Source: Epiperipatus broadwayi
Taxonomy: Eukaryota > Onychophora > Udeonychophora > Euonychophora > Peripatidae
Direction: 5' to 3'
NCBI GenBank assembly: GCA_028023455.1
Contig: JAQFVV010006341.1
Span: forward strand, 64,001 to 128,000
Length of the DNA stretch: 64,000 nucleotides
This document shows, in pieces, positions 38,690 to 51,954 of the stretch. The first letter of the stretch is position 1, and the number at the start of each line of letters is the position of its first letter. Made by a program: the position numbers and the translations under genes. Below the pieces are notes generated by a model. It had not been told where the DNA came from and searched no databases. It worked only from the letters and a program-made list of their open reading frames with translations.

Positions 38690-39850
38690 TTACTTCATTT
38701 ATTTTTTATTTAATACAAAAAAAATTTGTACTAGTGTCAATCTTTTTAGCGTGACTTTGTAATCTAGTAATGACTGTTACATTTTGATAAACCTTTCCAA
38801 GAATTACGATAATGTTTATGTTGTTCCGTTCAAAACTTGAACTCTAGCACAAATGGATTCATAATCAATGGTTTTGAAATCTATAATTCCAATGAAAAAT
38901 GGCAACTAATATTTAAGTGCTATTTCTATAATATCTCTTAATACTTAGGTGGGGATTAATCCAGCTTGTTTTTTTCAATTAGCTTGAGTCAAAGATTTTT
39001 TATTATAGTTTTTGTAGATGTCTGCTTTTAGCAATTATATCATCTTGTATGAATAAAATAAACTTTTTTTTTCAATACTAAAATCTCATTTTTTATCATT
39101 GGGATTTGTGTTCTATCAATTTTCATTACCATTTAATTTTATTTGTGAATGTCATCATTAATACTTTTCTATATTATTTTTCTAATTATAGATATTGAGA
39201 AATTCTAAGTATCACATTTAAAATATTTTTTTATTGTTTCTTTACTCAGATATATTTGCTATTGCACTTGAAAATTTATTAGCAAATTTTTGCTTTTTTG
39301 TGCTGTGTGCCCAGTTGTTCTTAATAGAATATCTGTTATCTTTTTAGCGATCTCTCAGATCTGAACCATTTTCAAAGTTTGTTCATATTTTAAAACCATT
39401 TGTAAGATATAATTTAAATTATTGGATTATTTCTGTAGATTTGGGAAAATCAAATGTTAATTCTGTCTCTCGTAGTAGTTTTTATCTAGCTATTATCTTA
39501 CAGATTAATAATCTATGATCATTCCAATGAATATATTAATCATATTAGTTTTGAAATACATTTTTTTTTTATATAATTCAATTCTATTGGGTCTTCATTT
39601 GAATATTTCCATATCTTTAAATTGTTTCAAAAAAGAATTCATGATGTAATTTTTTTTCTCCATAAATTCCTCATCTGTCCCTTTTTTCCCCCATTCATAT
39701 TCAAATTCATCCATTTTCAATCACATGATTTTCAATTATAACATTAAAATCTATGACAATTTTAAAATATTGATAAATTCAAAAGCTTTTTGTTCATTTA
39801 TCTATGAGAAGTTCTTTATTTTTTATTAGGTTTTAATAATTAATTTTGAT
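38690..39850 (-). pseudogene. RTE-like LINE, antisense copy A (endonuclease to reverse transcriptase)
   Basis: Reading the minus strand from about 39850 downwards gives an endonuclease region (GEKRDR, then YGNIQMKTQ near 39560-39620, fitting G(E)RNERGE and the RxTW-S-P-DG-xTKNEIDYI segment). Next is a linker (NGFKIXTNFENGSDLRDR near 39350-39410). The reverse-transcriptase entry at 38826-38972 reads KQAGLIPT, then LPFFIGIIDFKTIDYESICA, fitting EQAGFRxGxST and LPLxxxFIDFEKAFDSVE. The catalytic D-F-x-x-x-x-D pattern is partly kept (IDFKTIDYE), but stops and frameshifts abound. At the low end YINIIVILGKVYQNVTVI-like frames fit the following helix. The FADD box and C terminus are missing, probably cut off where the sense LINE at 37.7-38.6 kb adjoins. 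Confidence 0.75.
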
Positions 39851-40049
39851 GCTGTGTTATATTTTCAAAGTGATTCTATTGTTTGCTTTTTATTTATAAT
39901 GAATCTTCCATCCGTGCTTCCATTATTTGTGTATATATGTCCACTTCTTAAATCTATTGTCTATTTTTTTTTTTTATTTCACAAAGGAAAAAGTCTAATA
40001 TTCTAATTTGTGCAATCTTATCTTTATTTGAAAGTGATGGTTAATTATT

Positions 40050-41660
40050 AATAGTCAAATGAAAAAATCAACATCAAATATCAGCCGAGGTACTTCATTG
40101 CTTCAATCACTAACTATCCGATATGTTATTCTGATCTATCATTTTCAACTATTATCATTTCATTATAAGATGATGATCTCATATAAGTTTAATTCTATTT
40201 TTTTGATCCATTACCCTCTCTTCTCCAATTCACTCCAACAACTTTCTTATTTCATCTATCTATCTCACATATCTCTTTTTATCCTTTGGGATTCAGCTTT
40301 ATATTTTAATTGTTCATCTATTAACATGTCTTCTAACAATATGTCCCATTCAGCTTCATTAGTGTTACTTGTTTAATATTTCACCTATGTGTTTCATTTT
40401 TGGCCCGTAGTTATTATTCTTATCATACATTTTTATAGACTCCTATGTGACTCACATCCATAAGTAAGAAATTAACAAAACAAATTTATTAAAAACTTTC
40501 TTTTCATGAACGTTAGCATATTTTTCTTTAATATTACGTTTTTTCTCCCAAATGCATTTCATCTAAATTTAATTGATTTCATTTGTTCTTATAATCTGCC
40601 CCATAATTTTTAGTTATTAATCTTTACATTTTTCTTCTGAGAAAATCCATTAAATATTACTTTAGTCTTTTTATTATTTATTTTTAGTCCCCACTTTCTT
40701 ACTTTCATTTTCTGAAGCATTATTTACAAAAACACCCACATCATCTGCAAAATCAAGATTGCTTAATTAAAATCCTTGTATGTTTATTCCCTTATCTTTC
40801 CATTTTAATTCACAAATTATTATTTTTTTACCAGTACTGCAAAAAGTTTGGAAGATATGAAATCACTTGTTTATATATTAATCTTAGTCCCATAATATAA
40901 TGTAATCATAGATGTTCATTGTGATAAACTCTTTTAAAGAATTTGCCTTTAATCTAGGATTATATTTTGATAGTCTGAAGCCTTAATCCTTATGGAAATG
41001 CCTTTTTACAATCTAGGAATCTAAATATTAATGACTGTTTATATTTATTGCTTCTTTCTATGAATTCTCTCAATTATTGGATGTGATCCACTATACTAAA
41101 TCATCATATGTTGTCTTTTTTCATTTGGTAATTTATTAGTGAATTACTGATTTTTTTTGTGTGTCTCTTATCTTTGCTGCATTTCTGATTATTGATTTCA
41201 GTCAAGTCTGGACTATTTTCAAAATTCATCAATGTTTTCATGTGATTAACAAGTTCTAATTTAAATTCATTGGAGTATTTCTGTAGGTTAGGAATATCAA
41301 CTGTTCATGCTCTTTTTTAATTGCTTTTGTTTTAGTTCTGCCTTAATGCATATATTTTATTTCACTGATTGATAATTCTCCTCTGTTAACTGTATTAAAA
41401 ATATTACAGTCTTGAAATAATATATTTTCCATAGTCAAAATGTCTATTTCTGTTCAGCATTTCTCTCAAAGAACAAATTTGTAATATACATTTTTTTTTT
41501 TTTCTGCAAACTTTACCCCCAGCACTTTCATTTTTGAGTCATTTATCAATTCTAACATTAAAATGTCTCATGGCAATTTTTGAATGTTTTGTCTGCTCAA
41601 AAGCATTTTGTACATCTATATAAAATCTCATCACAATGAGAATTTGCTGGGGAATAAACC
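40050..41660 (-). pseudogene. RTE-like LINE, antisense copy B, nearly full ORF2
   Basis: The minus strand, read from high to low coordinates, shows several anchors in order. An endonuclease segment VQNAFEQTKHSKIAMRHFNV (41541-41640) fits the (I)xGDFNA(K/R)(V/I)G motif. A linker at 41190-41290 follows. Then KWKDKGINIQGF precedes LDFADDVGVFVNNA (40730-40766), which is the FADD catalytic box with both aspartates intact. KTKVIFNG-like sequence comes after it, and near 40265-40350 GHIVRRHVNR precedes IPKDKKRYVR, fitting the GH(I/V)xRRxxxRW and W-x-PxDxKRxRGRP end. This is the longest LINE in the window, but many stops make it inactive. The + strand frame at 40059-40376 is its shadow. Confidence 0.8.
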
Positions 41661-44600
41661 AGAATTATCCACATTTGCCATCTTCTATTAAGTTAGATAA
41701 TTAACTCATATTGCTAATCTATCTGATATACCATCATTCTCTATAATGTTTTTTCTCTCCACTTTTTCTTTGTAATGAATTACAATCCGCTTGTGCTGAT
41801 AGACTTGAATCTTTATAATAAAATATATCTCCACTTATCAAAACAATTGTCTTTTCTTTTTCTTCTAACTTCATAAAATCTAACACATTATTTAGTATTA
41901 GAGAGTTTTTCTTACAGTTTATGAATTTTCCGTCATTTCAAAGTGATTTGCAGTTGTAGATAGTTAAATAAAATGTCATCACCATTTGGTAGTCTGGGCA
42001 AACAAATTCTTTGTACCTCCATATATATATATATATGTTAATTTTTCTAGCTGAAGTGAGAGAACTGATAGTTTTGACCTAATTATTTATATTAAATATT
42101 TACCTAATACAGGTGATAACTGAGCATATGTTCCTGATCTGGTTTTGTATATGTTAAGTTCTCTCATAATTCTGATTAATAATAGTATGCCACTGTTTAA
42201 TATCGTAAAATTGATCATAATAATATCAGTATCTAAAAATACTCCAAATGTGATGTTTTTTTCAACTTTGTACTAAATTATTTTTTTAGAATGAAATATA
42301 ATACTGATAATGTATTTCAATTAGAATTGAAAATTTTCATATCACCCTATTTGTTTACTTGTAATGTTGATAATGTCATGGTACCTTTAGCAATTGGTAC
42401 TTGTTTCTTCTATTTACAGTGCCTTGTGAATTCTGTTTTTTTTTTTAATTGAAATTACACTTACATGCATTACTTTCATATATAATAAAACACTTATTTA
42501 ATTAGGAATTAAATATTTCTTTTTGAATAATTTATATTTAAGAGAACTGGAGGAAGTAAAAAGAAAAATAAGTGAACGATAATTGCAATAATTTAATATA
42601 ATTAGAAATGTCTTTAAGACAAACACTTTAAAATTAATTGTCCTTGAAAGATGAAAAATTATCAAGGTAAATTGAATTTTGCACTTGAAAAATTTCTTTT
42701 ACTCTTGGAAGAAATAATGCTAATGAATTGAGGAATATCTTTTAAAACCTAATATATATTTTTTTATATGTAAACTGCAAAAATTTAACTATTATCAATC
42801 AATGTTTTCCATTTATTAAATAACTTTAAAGTAGCATAAAAATAAACAACTGTGTTCTTTATTATTAATTGAAGAATTTTATTTCAAAATAGCAGTACCT
42901 TCTGCTTTGGCCAAATTCCTCTAGCCATCCTCAGAATTACAAAAAGAAAATTTAAACATGTTAATGATCAAAATAATGTTTTTGGATTTATTTATACAAT
43001 TATTGACTAACAATTTTATTTTCAAATTTTTATTTGTGCTTTCTTTTTATAGTTAATGATATTTGATTGAAACTAATTATTGTTTTATAACAGTTTGTTA
43101 TTATTTGCTTATGTATGGAGCAGGAGAAAATGTCTAGGGATTGCAATGATCCTAGGGAATAAGATAATTAAAGGACTCCATTATTTCTTGTGATTTTCAC
43201 TTGAATTATCTTTTCAGTACTTTAGAATATTCTAAAGCATTTAGGTTTTGCAAATATTTAGATCTCAGAAATAATGTGATTTAGAAAGGAAATAACTGTT
43301 AATAAAATATATTTAGAAAGGCAAAAATTTTTTTGTAAATATTGAAGTCATTTGTGAGGATGAATTAAATTAAACTGAGAGAGAGGAAAGAGAAAAGGTT
43401 TTTATGAAAATGAAGGTTCAATTACAAAGTAGAAATGATGCTAAAGGGGTACTTTTAAAAATAATCGATAGAAATAGTATTGATGGTTTCATTGTACCTA
43501 ATGCTGTGACAAGACATTTAATAGTCTTGTGACAAGTCTAAGAATAGACAGTAACAAATAATAGTAACTCAAGGTCTTATTTTTATAAAATTGGGAAGTT
43601 GGTTATATGATGAGATGGGAAATAAATGAGCAAGGTGCAGAGAAAAGATTTTGTTGAAGTACTGATTTGTAAAATGTCAAAAGTCTAGTGAATAAAATAA
43701 GGAAAAAATTTTCGATAACATTTTGTGATGTGTTGGAGTGCGAAGACTAATGAGTTTTATGAATTTAGAAATATTTTGAGTGGAAATATTTTCTTTTGAT
43801 TGCCATCTGTTCCTGAAGCTGTATAATTCAATGATAAATGGCATCAGAAAGTATTGTGTTAAAACAATTCAATTTTAGCAACAAAAAAAAAAAACCCTGT
43901 GTTTTTGTAGAACATTTAGATTGGAATGTTTCTTATGTAAATCAGTGGTTTTCTTGTCTGCACTCAATTAGTTTAAAGAGGATTTATAATGGAAGAACAT
44001 TGTGGTGAATGGAAAGAAAAGTAATGAACCATATTTATTCTGAATTAATGCATACATTTATATAGCATTGCATGTACATAATTTGGTTTATTTATTCAAT
44101 GAAATAGATTTTTATTTATATTAATAAAAATAAATGTTCAGTGTTGTTTCTGCTGATATTATGTGCTTCCAGACCATCTACACAAGGTTTAAAAAGTAAA
44201 ATTGGGAATTTAAAATAGATTTAAATATTAAAATAATTGTGATGTGGTAAACGAGTTTCATTTGGGGAAATCAATTTGTGTTAGGACAAATTTTGCAATG
44301 GTAGCAAATTAACTATCATCACCTAGCAAACCAAAATGGGGACCCCGAAATAAATGGAACAAAAGTGAAGAAAAAAAAAAAATCTTGCATATTAAGAGTA
44401 TAAAAAAGCAGGCAGTGTTTCTTTTTATTCACACTAATTTAAACAACAGTTGCTGGTGAAAGTATCTGAATTAATATAAGAAGGAAGAGAAAAAGCAGAA
44501 TGAAATAATAATGAAGACAAAGATTAGACACAATGTTAAAAATAAGTGTAAAACTGATTAAAAGGAAGTGAGTATAGAATTAGTTTAATTAAACTACCTG

Positions 44601-45185
44601 AATTTATAAATATTTAACATTTAGAATGCTCTGTGGGTGGTCAGAGTACCATGCTAAGTGGGTGTCATTGAGCATTGTAAGCATCCATTTGTTACATGTT
44701 ATTCTATTAGATAACTATTCAAAGCTTTTAAGATTCAGATGTTTGAAAAACAAATTAGCTTGCTAGTTGTTAATATAATAGTGTGGTATCAGCGATTTGT
44801 GAATGTACTGTCCTTAGAAATCTCACATTTTTAAAAATAAACACATGTTTTGGTGAACTTACATATAACAGTAGAGAAAATCAAAAATAAATTTATACAA
44901 TTGATCCAAATGAGAAAATGGCACAGAAAATAAAGCAGCAAAATCATTGAGTAAATGAAGAAAATAATAATAAAATTCAATAAAAGATTGAATGTATAAT
45001 AAAAGTTGTTACTAACTTTGTATAATAGTTCAAAGTAATGAAATGTGATATTGTAAAATGAAAATTGTAATATTTACATGTATAAGGTATATAATATTTA
45101 CTAAGGCACTAAACCTAAAGCATGTGCGGTTGAAAAATGTGAAGGTAGGGACCTCTGCAGGTCTTAACCACAAGTTTATGCATTG

Positions 45186-45215
45186 GAAGAAAAGAGGGGA
45201 ACCCCTCTTTACTTC
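45186..45215. other. Perfect GC-containing hairpin
   Basis: aaagagggg (45191-45199) and cccctcttt (45202-45210) are fully complementary with a 2-base spacer, extended by gaag/cttc outside. It lies in a locally GC-richer patch (45120-45270) that resembles no element I know. Function unknown. It could be part of an old repeat. Confidence 0.5.
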
Positions 45216-46847
45216 AACCTACTTTCTATATAAATAGCTGAAGCGGTTAGATCTGAGAGCGTAAAGCTATTCAATATTTCACTGATTAAGTCCATAATTC
45301 CTATTATACACTAGTACTCGCGATTCTTTTGATTTACAACTAGTCAATGGAAAGAAATTGATATTATTTTAATGGCTAATTCAAAAATCCTGAATTATTT
45401 GAAAAGATTTGAGAATTTAAATGAAATCAGTCTCAATAAATATATCTTTCATATTTTTAAAGTACATATTTTCAATCTCATTTTTGAAGGGATGGAAAAA
45501 CAGTAAATGATAGTATGTGGAAACAAAAATTACAAATACGAATAATATATTATCCACTAAAATAAACATAAAGCGCAATTCAAATTTTGTAATTCAAACT
45601 ATTATAGGCATTATTTGCCAAACATATCACATTAATTTCATGTATTTAAAAAAGCAGAATTCATATAAAATATAGTAGATTAATATATAGTTTTTAGATG
45701 GTTGTTAATGTTTTTATGGTCTGTAATAATCCTGAGTTTGATTTTACAAATAATAAAATATAAGTGATAAGATCTTTAAATTCATAGTTGAAGATTTTGT
45801 TTATTTTACAAAAATTTTAAGTTTCTACATGCTGGAAAAAATTTTTTAATGGACATTTGAATTCAGTTTGATTTTTTAAGGTTAACATTTTTGGATCCTG
45901 CTATTTATAGATGCTTTTTGAAAACTTTTATTTTCATTAGTGATTCACAAATCTAAAAAATTTTTTTTGTTTCATAAATAAATACAGTATTACAAAAAAA
46001 TAAATAAATTATAAGAATAAAATATAATAATTCATAATAATGGGACAAATTGATATACACAATACATGGAAAGTGTTTGTAATAAATTAAAAATCAAAAA
46101 AAAAAAAGAAGTGTTTGTTTCTAGACATTCATGATAGAATATTAGTCCTGATAAACAGCATTTTCAAGTTTCGCTTAATCTTTTTTTTTTTTTTAAAAAT
46201 CTATCTTTGTAGGAAAATATTGCATCAGAATATAATTTGACTACAATTAATGCAATAAAATAGAATTAGAAAAAAAAAATATTTATATGAAGTTGGTTTT
46301 AAGGCAAAAAATAGCAGACAAATAATGTAGGAAATCGAAAATAGGAGAGTCATGCAAATAAATTTTACTATATATTAATTTTATCTTTCGACAATAACAT
46401 TATTGGACTTGATAAAGATATATATATGTAGTAAGTGGCAGAAAAAAAAAATGGAACAATTTTTACATATACTCAATGAATATAATATGGATACATTGAC
46501 AAAATAGAAAAGCACTGGGGAGATGGGTATTCTTCCAGGGTGTAAGAACTCATTAATAAATTTAACCTGTATCAAATCTGATTATACAATCTGATGGAGA
46601 CTATTATTTGATTAAATTTTCCTATTGAACTTAAGCTTTTTATTTGGATACCTTTTGGTCATATATATATATATAAATGTGGATCTAATTCATCGGAGGA
46701 TGAATAGTATGAAAGTAGTAAGACAACAAAAAAGAAACCCTGATAAAAATTAGTAAATAATAATGAGATTAGCCCAGAGATTAATGAAAGAGCATTATGT
46801 CTTATGTAGTTTGTAAAACTGTGGGATCTATTTCTTTATCTGTCTGA

Positions 46848-47334
46848 CATTCAAATATCAGTCTTTCAAGCTAATTGTGCATGCGCTTTTTGCGAGTGTT
46901 AATAATAAATGAATACTTTCCTTTCCAATACAAGATATAGTATTTATGCAGGGATAAAATGAATCAACTTATTCCTACAACTCAAATGCTTATATATGAG
47001 CAAATCTGAAGTACTGGAAAGGAAAGCGTGAGGAAAGACCACTCATTTTAAATTACTATTTACGGTGTCTGAATGAATGACATCTGTGAAATTGTCTAGA
47101 ATTTACACCGTAAATAGTAATTTAAAGTGAGTGGTCTATCCTCACGCTTTCCTTTCCAGTACTTCAGATTTGCTCATATATATATATATATGCAGTTGAG
47201 TTGTAGGAATAAGTGGATTCATTTTATTCCTGCATAAATACTATATCTTGTATTGGAAAGGAAAGTATTCATTTATTATTAACACTCGCAAAAAGTGCAT
47301 GCACAATTAGCTTGAAAGGCTGATATTTGAATGT
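46848..47334. mobile_element. Foldback repeat, arms of about 225 bp
   Basis: Arm 46848-47068 is complementary to 47105-47334 over its whole length, with few mismatches and a short AT-repeat length difference. Examples are acattcaaatatca at the outer left against tgatatttgaatgt at the outer right, and tttacggtgt against acaccgtaaa at the inner ends. The loop is 36 bases. No transposase. Probably a non-autonomous foldback transposon or an inverted duplication. Confidence 0.9.
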
Positions 47335-47584
47335 AATACAATTGTAGGCATAGCGCTATATAAAAATAATTGCTTATTTATCTGTCTGAATAAAGGATTA
47401 TTTTTATTTTAGAAAGAATAAGGTTAGTAGCTTATTCAGATTCAGTATTTAGATTCTAGTGAGAATTTAATGTGACATATTTAGCCTCTTGCTGATGTCA
47501 AGTATGTTTTCAGAGATATTGTAAAATAGGAAGAAAAAAGAAGTTTGGAAGATCTTCTATTTTGGTGAGAAGTGCAATTAGGAA

Positions 47585-47995
47585 GTGTTCAATAGTATTC
47601 TTTCCCATGGACAGGTCCAGAGAGTAGTCACATCACCAATTCATCCATTTTCCCTTCATTGCCCAGCTCTTCACTTCCATATAATTCTTCCCATCTCTTA
47701 TATTATCCGCAATGTCAATTTGTTCTGTCCTTTCTTCTTGTTTCCATTCACCATTCCTTCCAAAACATTTTTCATTAAATTATATTTTTTCATTAATATG
47801 TCCAATCCAGTTTCTCTTTCTATTTCTAATTTCCTCAATCAATATTCTTTTTTCATTTATTGTTTTCAAAACTTTTTAATTATTTTATTCATCCAACTGA
47901 TATTTTCCATTATCACATCTCAAAGGCTTCTAACCTGTTTCTAATTTTATTACTTATTGTCCATGTTTCACAACCATACAATAGTAAGATGCTAT
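47585..47995 (-). pseudogene. RTE-like LINE ORF2 C-terminal fragment, antisense
   Basis: The minus strand reads LLYGCETWTISNKIRNRLEA (47912-47995), fitting the (L/V)(L/T)YGCETWTLxxxxxxRLEAFEMWCWRR segment at the end of LINE ORF2. Then, through frameshifts, come GLDILMKKYNLMKNVLEGMV and NGNKKKGQN (about 47720-47820), fitting GHIxRHxxLxKTVLEGxVEGKRxRGRQ. Stops interrupt it. The + strand frame 47585-47944 is its shadow. Same broad family as copies A and B. Confidence 0.8.
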
Positions 47996-49290
47996 ATTAG
48001 GGAATATTTAATCAGCTATATATTAAATTTAATATATGTCATGTGTATATATTCTATTTCAGTTTTATTTAATCAGGAAAATAAATAAATAAAAAATTAT
48101 CATTGAATCCTTCCCTTTTTTTTAAAATTGAAATATATTTTTTAAAACTATTGCACTCTATCAGCTGATTAGGAGATAAGTTTTTTTTGTTGTTTGCTTT
48201 TAAAACTTATAGATAGTTGTCAAAGATAACACACAATAATGCTGATTGCAGTTAGTTGTATTAATTTATTTAAATGCTTTTTTTTTTTGTGGCAAAAGTG
48301 TCTATAAAATACACGTTAATTTAGTTTCTGTACTGTGTTTATTTTATTTTTTTAAGTGCATTCAAGATTAAATAAAAAATGTTACTTAAAATAAATTACA
48401 AAATAATAAATCATTATTTGTGAAAGTTTAAATTTCTCCCATATTTTTGTTTGGATTGTAGAAGCTGCCAATTGTTTGAAACTGGATAAATGTTATTCTA
48501 TTTGTATAGAATATATTCTATTTACTTCAAATATAAGCTACTGGTAGGTTATAATCACCTTTGATTTTTTTTTCTGAAGGATAATGTATGCATAACTAAT
48601 GAAAATAAAAGTCAACTAGTGCTGAATGCAATGAAATGTAGATGATAGGGCTTTTTTTTTTTTGCAAAGTGTATAAAAGATTTGGAAAGTTTGTTAGAAA
48701 AGTGTATCGAGGCAGGGAAAAATATGGAAATTTAAATTTAGTGAGGAAAAAAAAAGATATTAGTAATTAATACAAGAATAAAACTAATGGATAGAAAATG
48801 AAAGATACTTATTTTGAAGAAATGGATGAGTTTAGATTTTTAGACCGTATGTTAAATGGAAAAAGAAGTTATATGATTTACAAAGGATTGGAAATTAGAG
48901 TTGAATAAAAAAAAAAAAGTAGATTGAAATTAGTTAAAAATCTGTTATGTTTTTTATATAACAAAGATGAGATGTTTAGATTTATTTGAAAAAGAATGAT
49001 GGTGTGTGCTTTATTATTTGGAAATGGTAAGCTTTGTATTGGTCAGAAAATTCAGATATTTTTAGATAAAAGTAAAAAGAAGTAAGATATGTGGTGAAAT
49101 GTGGATATCAGATGAGCTTCTTAGTGGAAAATTTTTGGATTTTTTTCTTCTTATTTAAAAAAGAAGGGATGGGTGGGTGGAGGGATTTAAAGCAAATTAA
49201 ATGTATGAAAGATAAAAAATATATGAATAAAAATGGCATTTAACCACTAAACATCATATGATAACCATTTTTTATATTTACACAAGCTAT

Positions 49291-49612
49291 TTACACAGAG
49301 GCAAAACTCTCCATGCATTAGCGCAAGTCAGTGCAAGCTAGAGTAATCAATGGATGCAGGAAGGTTTGTGCATAAAATCCCTATTTAATGTATACTCATC
49401 CAATATCCCCAGACTAGTTTCTAGCTTGTGTTTTGCATCAGTGAGGAGCCTAAGATCTCCTCACTGATGAAAGCCACAAGCTAGAAACTAGTCTGGGGAT
49501 ATTGGATGAGTGGGCACTAGATAGGGATTTTATGCACAAACCTTCCTGCATCCATTGATTACTCTGGCTTGCAATGAGTTGCTACTGTATGAAGAGTTTT
49601 GCCTTTGTGTAA
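49291..49612. mobile_element. Foldback element, family 1, with 8-base loop
   Basis: Arms 49291-49448 and 49457-49612 are complementary apart from indels and mismatches. The inner ends are gtgaggag and ctcctcac around cctaagat. The outer ends are ttacacagaggcaaaactct and agagttttgcctttgtgtaa. Interior blocks (caatatccccagactagttt, aatcaatggatgc) are shared with 21003-21966. The right arm carries an intact CTGATGA (49464-49470) and GAAAC (49484-49488); the left arm has CTGATGC in the mirrored position. Confidence 0.9.
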
Positions 49613-49955
49613 AAAAATATTTAAGTGAATTATGTGGAAAGGTCAACAAACATGGTGGGCTATAGGTAAAGATTTTATTTCTATGTATTTAAATAAGAAG
49701 AAGAATAAATAAAGAATATTTTTAAATGCATAATTACAAGGGGTGGGAAAAAAGATAGCTAGATTCATTAGAGAATAAAAAATAAAGTTATGGAAAAAAA
49801 AGAATTATACAAGAATAAAAAATATATATGGAATATGAAAAAATGTATGAGAACACTTAATGGTTATTTAGTTCAAGGATAGATACTTTATATGCTTTAT
49901 ATATTCCAAGAAAAGAAGGTAAAAATATGATAAGAATTTGAACTAAAATTATGAT

Positions 49956-50105
49956 TTATGTGAACATTTGAGGAAAGATATTGAACATTTATTTTTGGAA
50001 TATAGCATATTGAAAGAAGTTCAGAAAAAAATGTACGGAGACTGGAAAAAGTATAAAGGTGAAAAGAATAAAAGAAGGAAAAATATCTTTTGGTTTTTTG
50101 TTTAG
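49956..50105 (+). pseudogene. LINE-like C-terminal zinc-region fragment
   Basis: 49 open codons ending in TAG at 50103. The peptide begins LCEHLRKDIEHLFLEYSILK and continues to KNIFWFFV. The C-E-x-x-x-x-x-x-E-H-L-x-x-E-(C/Y) layout resembles the C-terminal C-x-x-C-x(n)-E-H-L-L-x-x-C motif of several LINE reverse transcriptases, with the final cysteine replaced by tyrosine. Assignment rests on this motif only. Confidence 0.35.
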
Positions 50106-51954
50106 ATCTTATTCTCCATTTTTGACTAACAACACCATATTTTTTATTAAAATACAATAGAGTAAGAAAAATAAATGCATCAATACTGGAAGAATGTTGT
50201 AGTGGTTATAGATTAAAAGGAAATAATCGATTGGGGATTTGTTTGTGGTATATAATGTTTTTAAAGGCTAGGTGTGTCTGGCCATATACATTATAGACTG
50301 GATGTTAAGCTTGTATAAAGTTGTGAGGATTGTATATTCATAATTTACATGTTACTCCATAACAATTCAGAAAATGTCCAAAATGTTAACAAGTTAATTA
50401 TTGAGCAAGTTTATAATGGTGGACTTTCTTTTTTTTTATTGAAACAGTTTGAAACTCAAAAATATTTTTTGCCAATAACCCAAACTGAATAAAAAAAATA
50501 AATGCATGTTTTTACATTTAAGTATAAATTCATCAGTATATTAATTAATACAAACATACTGCTAATCATTTTATAATAAAATATTAATTTAGTATTTTTC
50601 GTGAGAAATTATTTTACCAATATCTCTAATTTTTTTTGGAATAGCTCTCTTGCTAATCTTTTCATCAAATATGAGAATAATAACTTGCAAAGTATGTATT
50701 ACTTAAACATGGCTAAGTTTTTTCCAGCAAATATGAGAAATAACAATAAAACTTAGGTATATCAATTTCATTAATTTCTAAAAAATATTATATCACATTG
50801 AATCTCGACAAATTCTGCTCTTTCAATATCAAAAGAAAATAATCATTAAAAATAAAAAATATGTTTTCTTACATTTTGAATCCTTCAAATAGCTTTTTAA
50901 ATTCAGATAATTATTTATGATTTAATAATTTTTGCCTGGAGAAAAACTGTTTAAACTACAATTTGATTTTCCTAAAATTTCAATTTAACCTTGAATACTC
51001 TGACACTGTAATATAGAAATGTCTTAAAGTTGAACCTGAAGTAATGGAGCCAAATCTTGCAAATAGTTCATAAGTTGCTCATATGTCTCATCTTTAAATC
51101 TGAAAGCAGTCTCATTTGAACACAACATTGCTTAGTTTTTTCAGTTTCCTATCCTGTGCCATCTATTATAAATTTGAATGACTGATGGCCACTAGGTGAT
51201 AGTTCAATTGATTTTTTTTTTTTAGTGAATTGTTGGAACAAAGGTTTAATTTGTGCTGCTTAAATTATTATTTTTACTAATGCTACAACTTCATTTTATT
51301 AGGAACTTAGAAATTATCAACTATTCTTTATTTTAAAAATTATCTGTTCTATCATGGTTGTTTTTCTCTAATAAAAATTCTGATTGTCACTCTTCACTTT
51401 CTAATTATGTGTTTATATATATAAATTAAATTACAGTTTATTTGATTAGAACTGCTCAGTTAAAAAAATTGTTACTAATCGATCATTTACCTATGAGTAT
51501 ATCATTTACCAATAATTATATTTATTATATATAATATATTTGGGCTAAGTTTATTCAGTAGTTTTTACTCATTTTTAAAATTTGTGTTAATCCCATAATC
51601 GAAAACAAGGAATATGTCTTGGAGGTTAGTTCTACAGTGTAATAGCATCCTTTGGATTGACCACATTATTGTAACCAAAATATGCTTGAAGAAGTTATGC
51701 CTAATAGAAATTAATGATAAATTTTTAGATTAATTTTTGATATTATTAACTCTTGTTAATATTTAAACGTCATTCATGAAAATTCATGGAGTTATTTTTC
51801 TATATATTTTTATATTTTCCTTACACAATTTATTATTGACAAGAAAGCTGTAACATTTTGTATAACTTAAATAAATAAATCGTTAGACTGGTTTCTGGTA
51901 TTTATCTTTATCAATAAGATCTTGAATTTAAAGTTGGTAGCCATCTTTAACTCC

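Noticed and set aside
40059-40376. 105-codon open frame on the + strand
   Set aside because: Antisense shadow of LINE copy B; the minus strand carries the LINE C-terminal motifs.
47585-47944. 119-codon open frame on the + strand, the longest in the window
   Set aside because: Shadow of an antisense LINE; the minus strand reads YGCETWT and related motifs.
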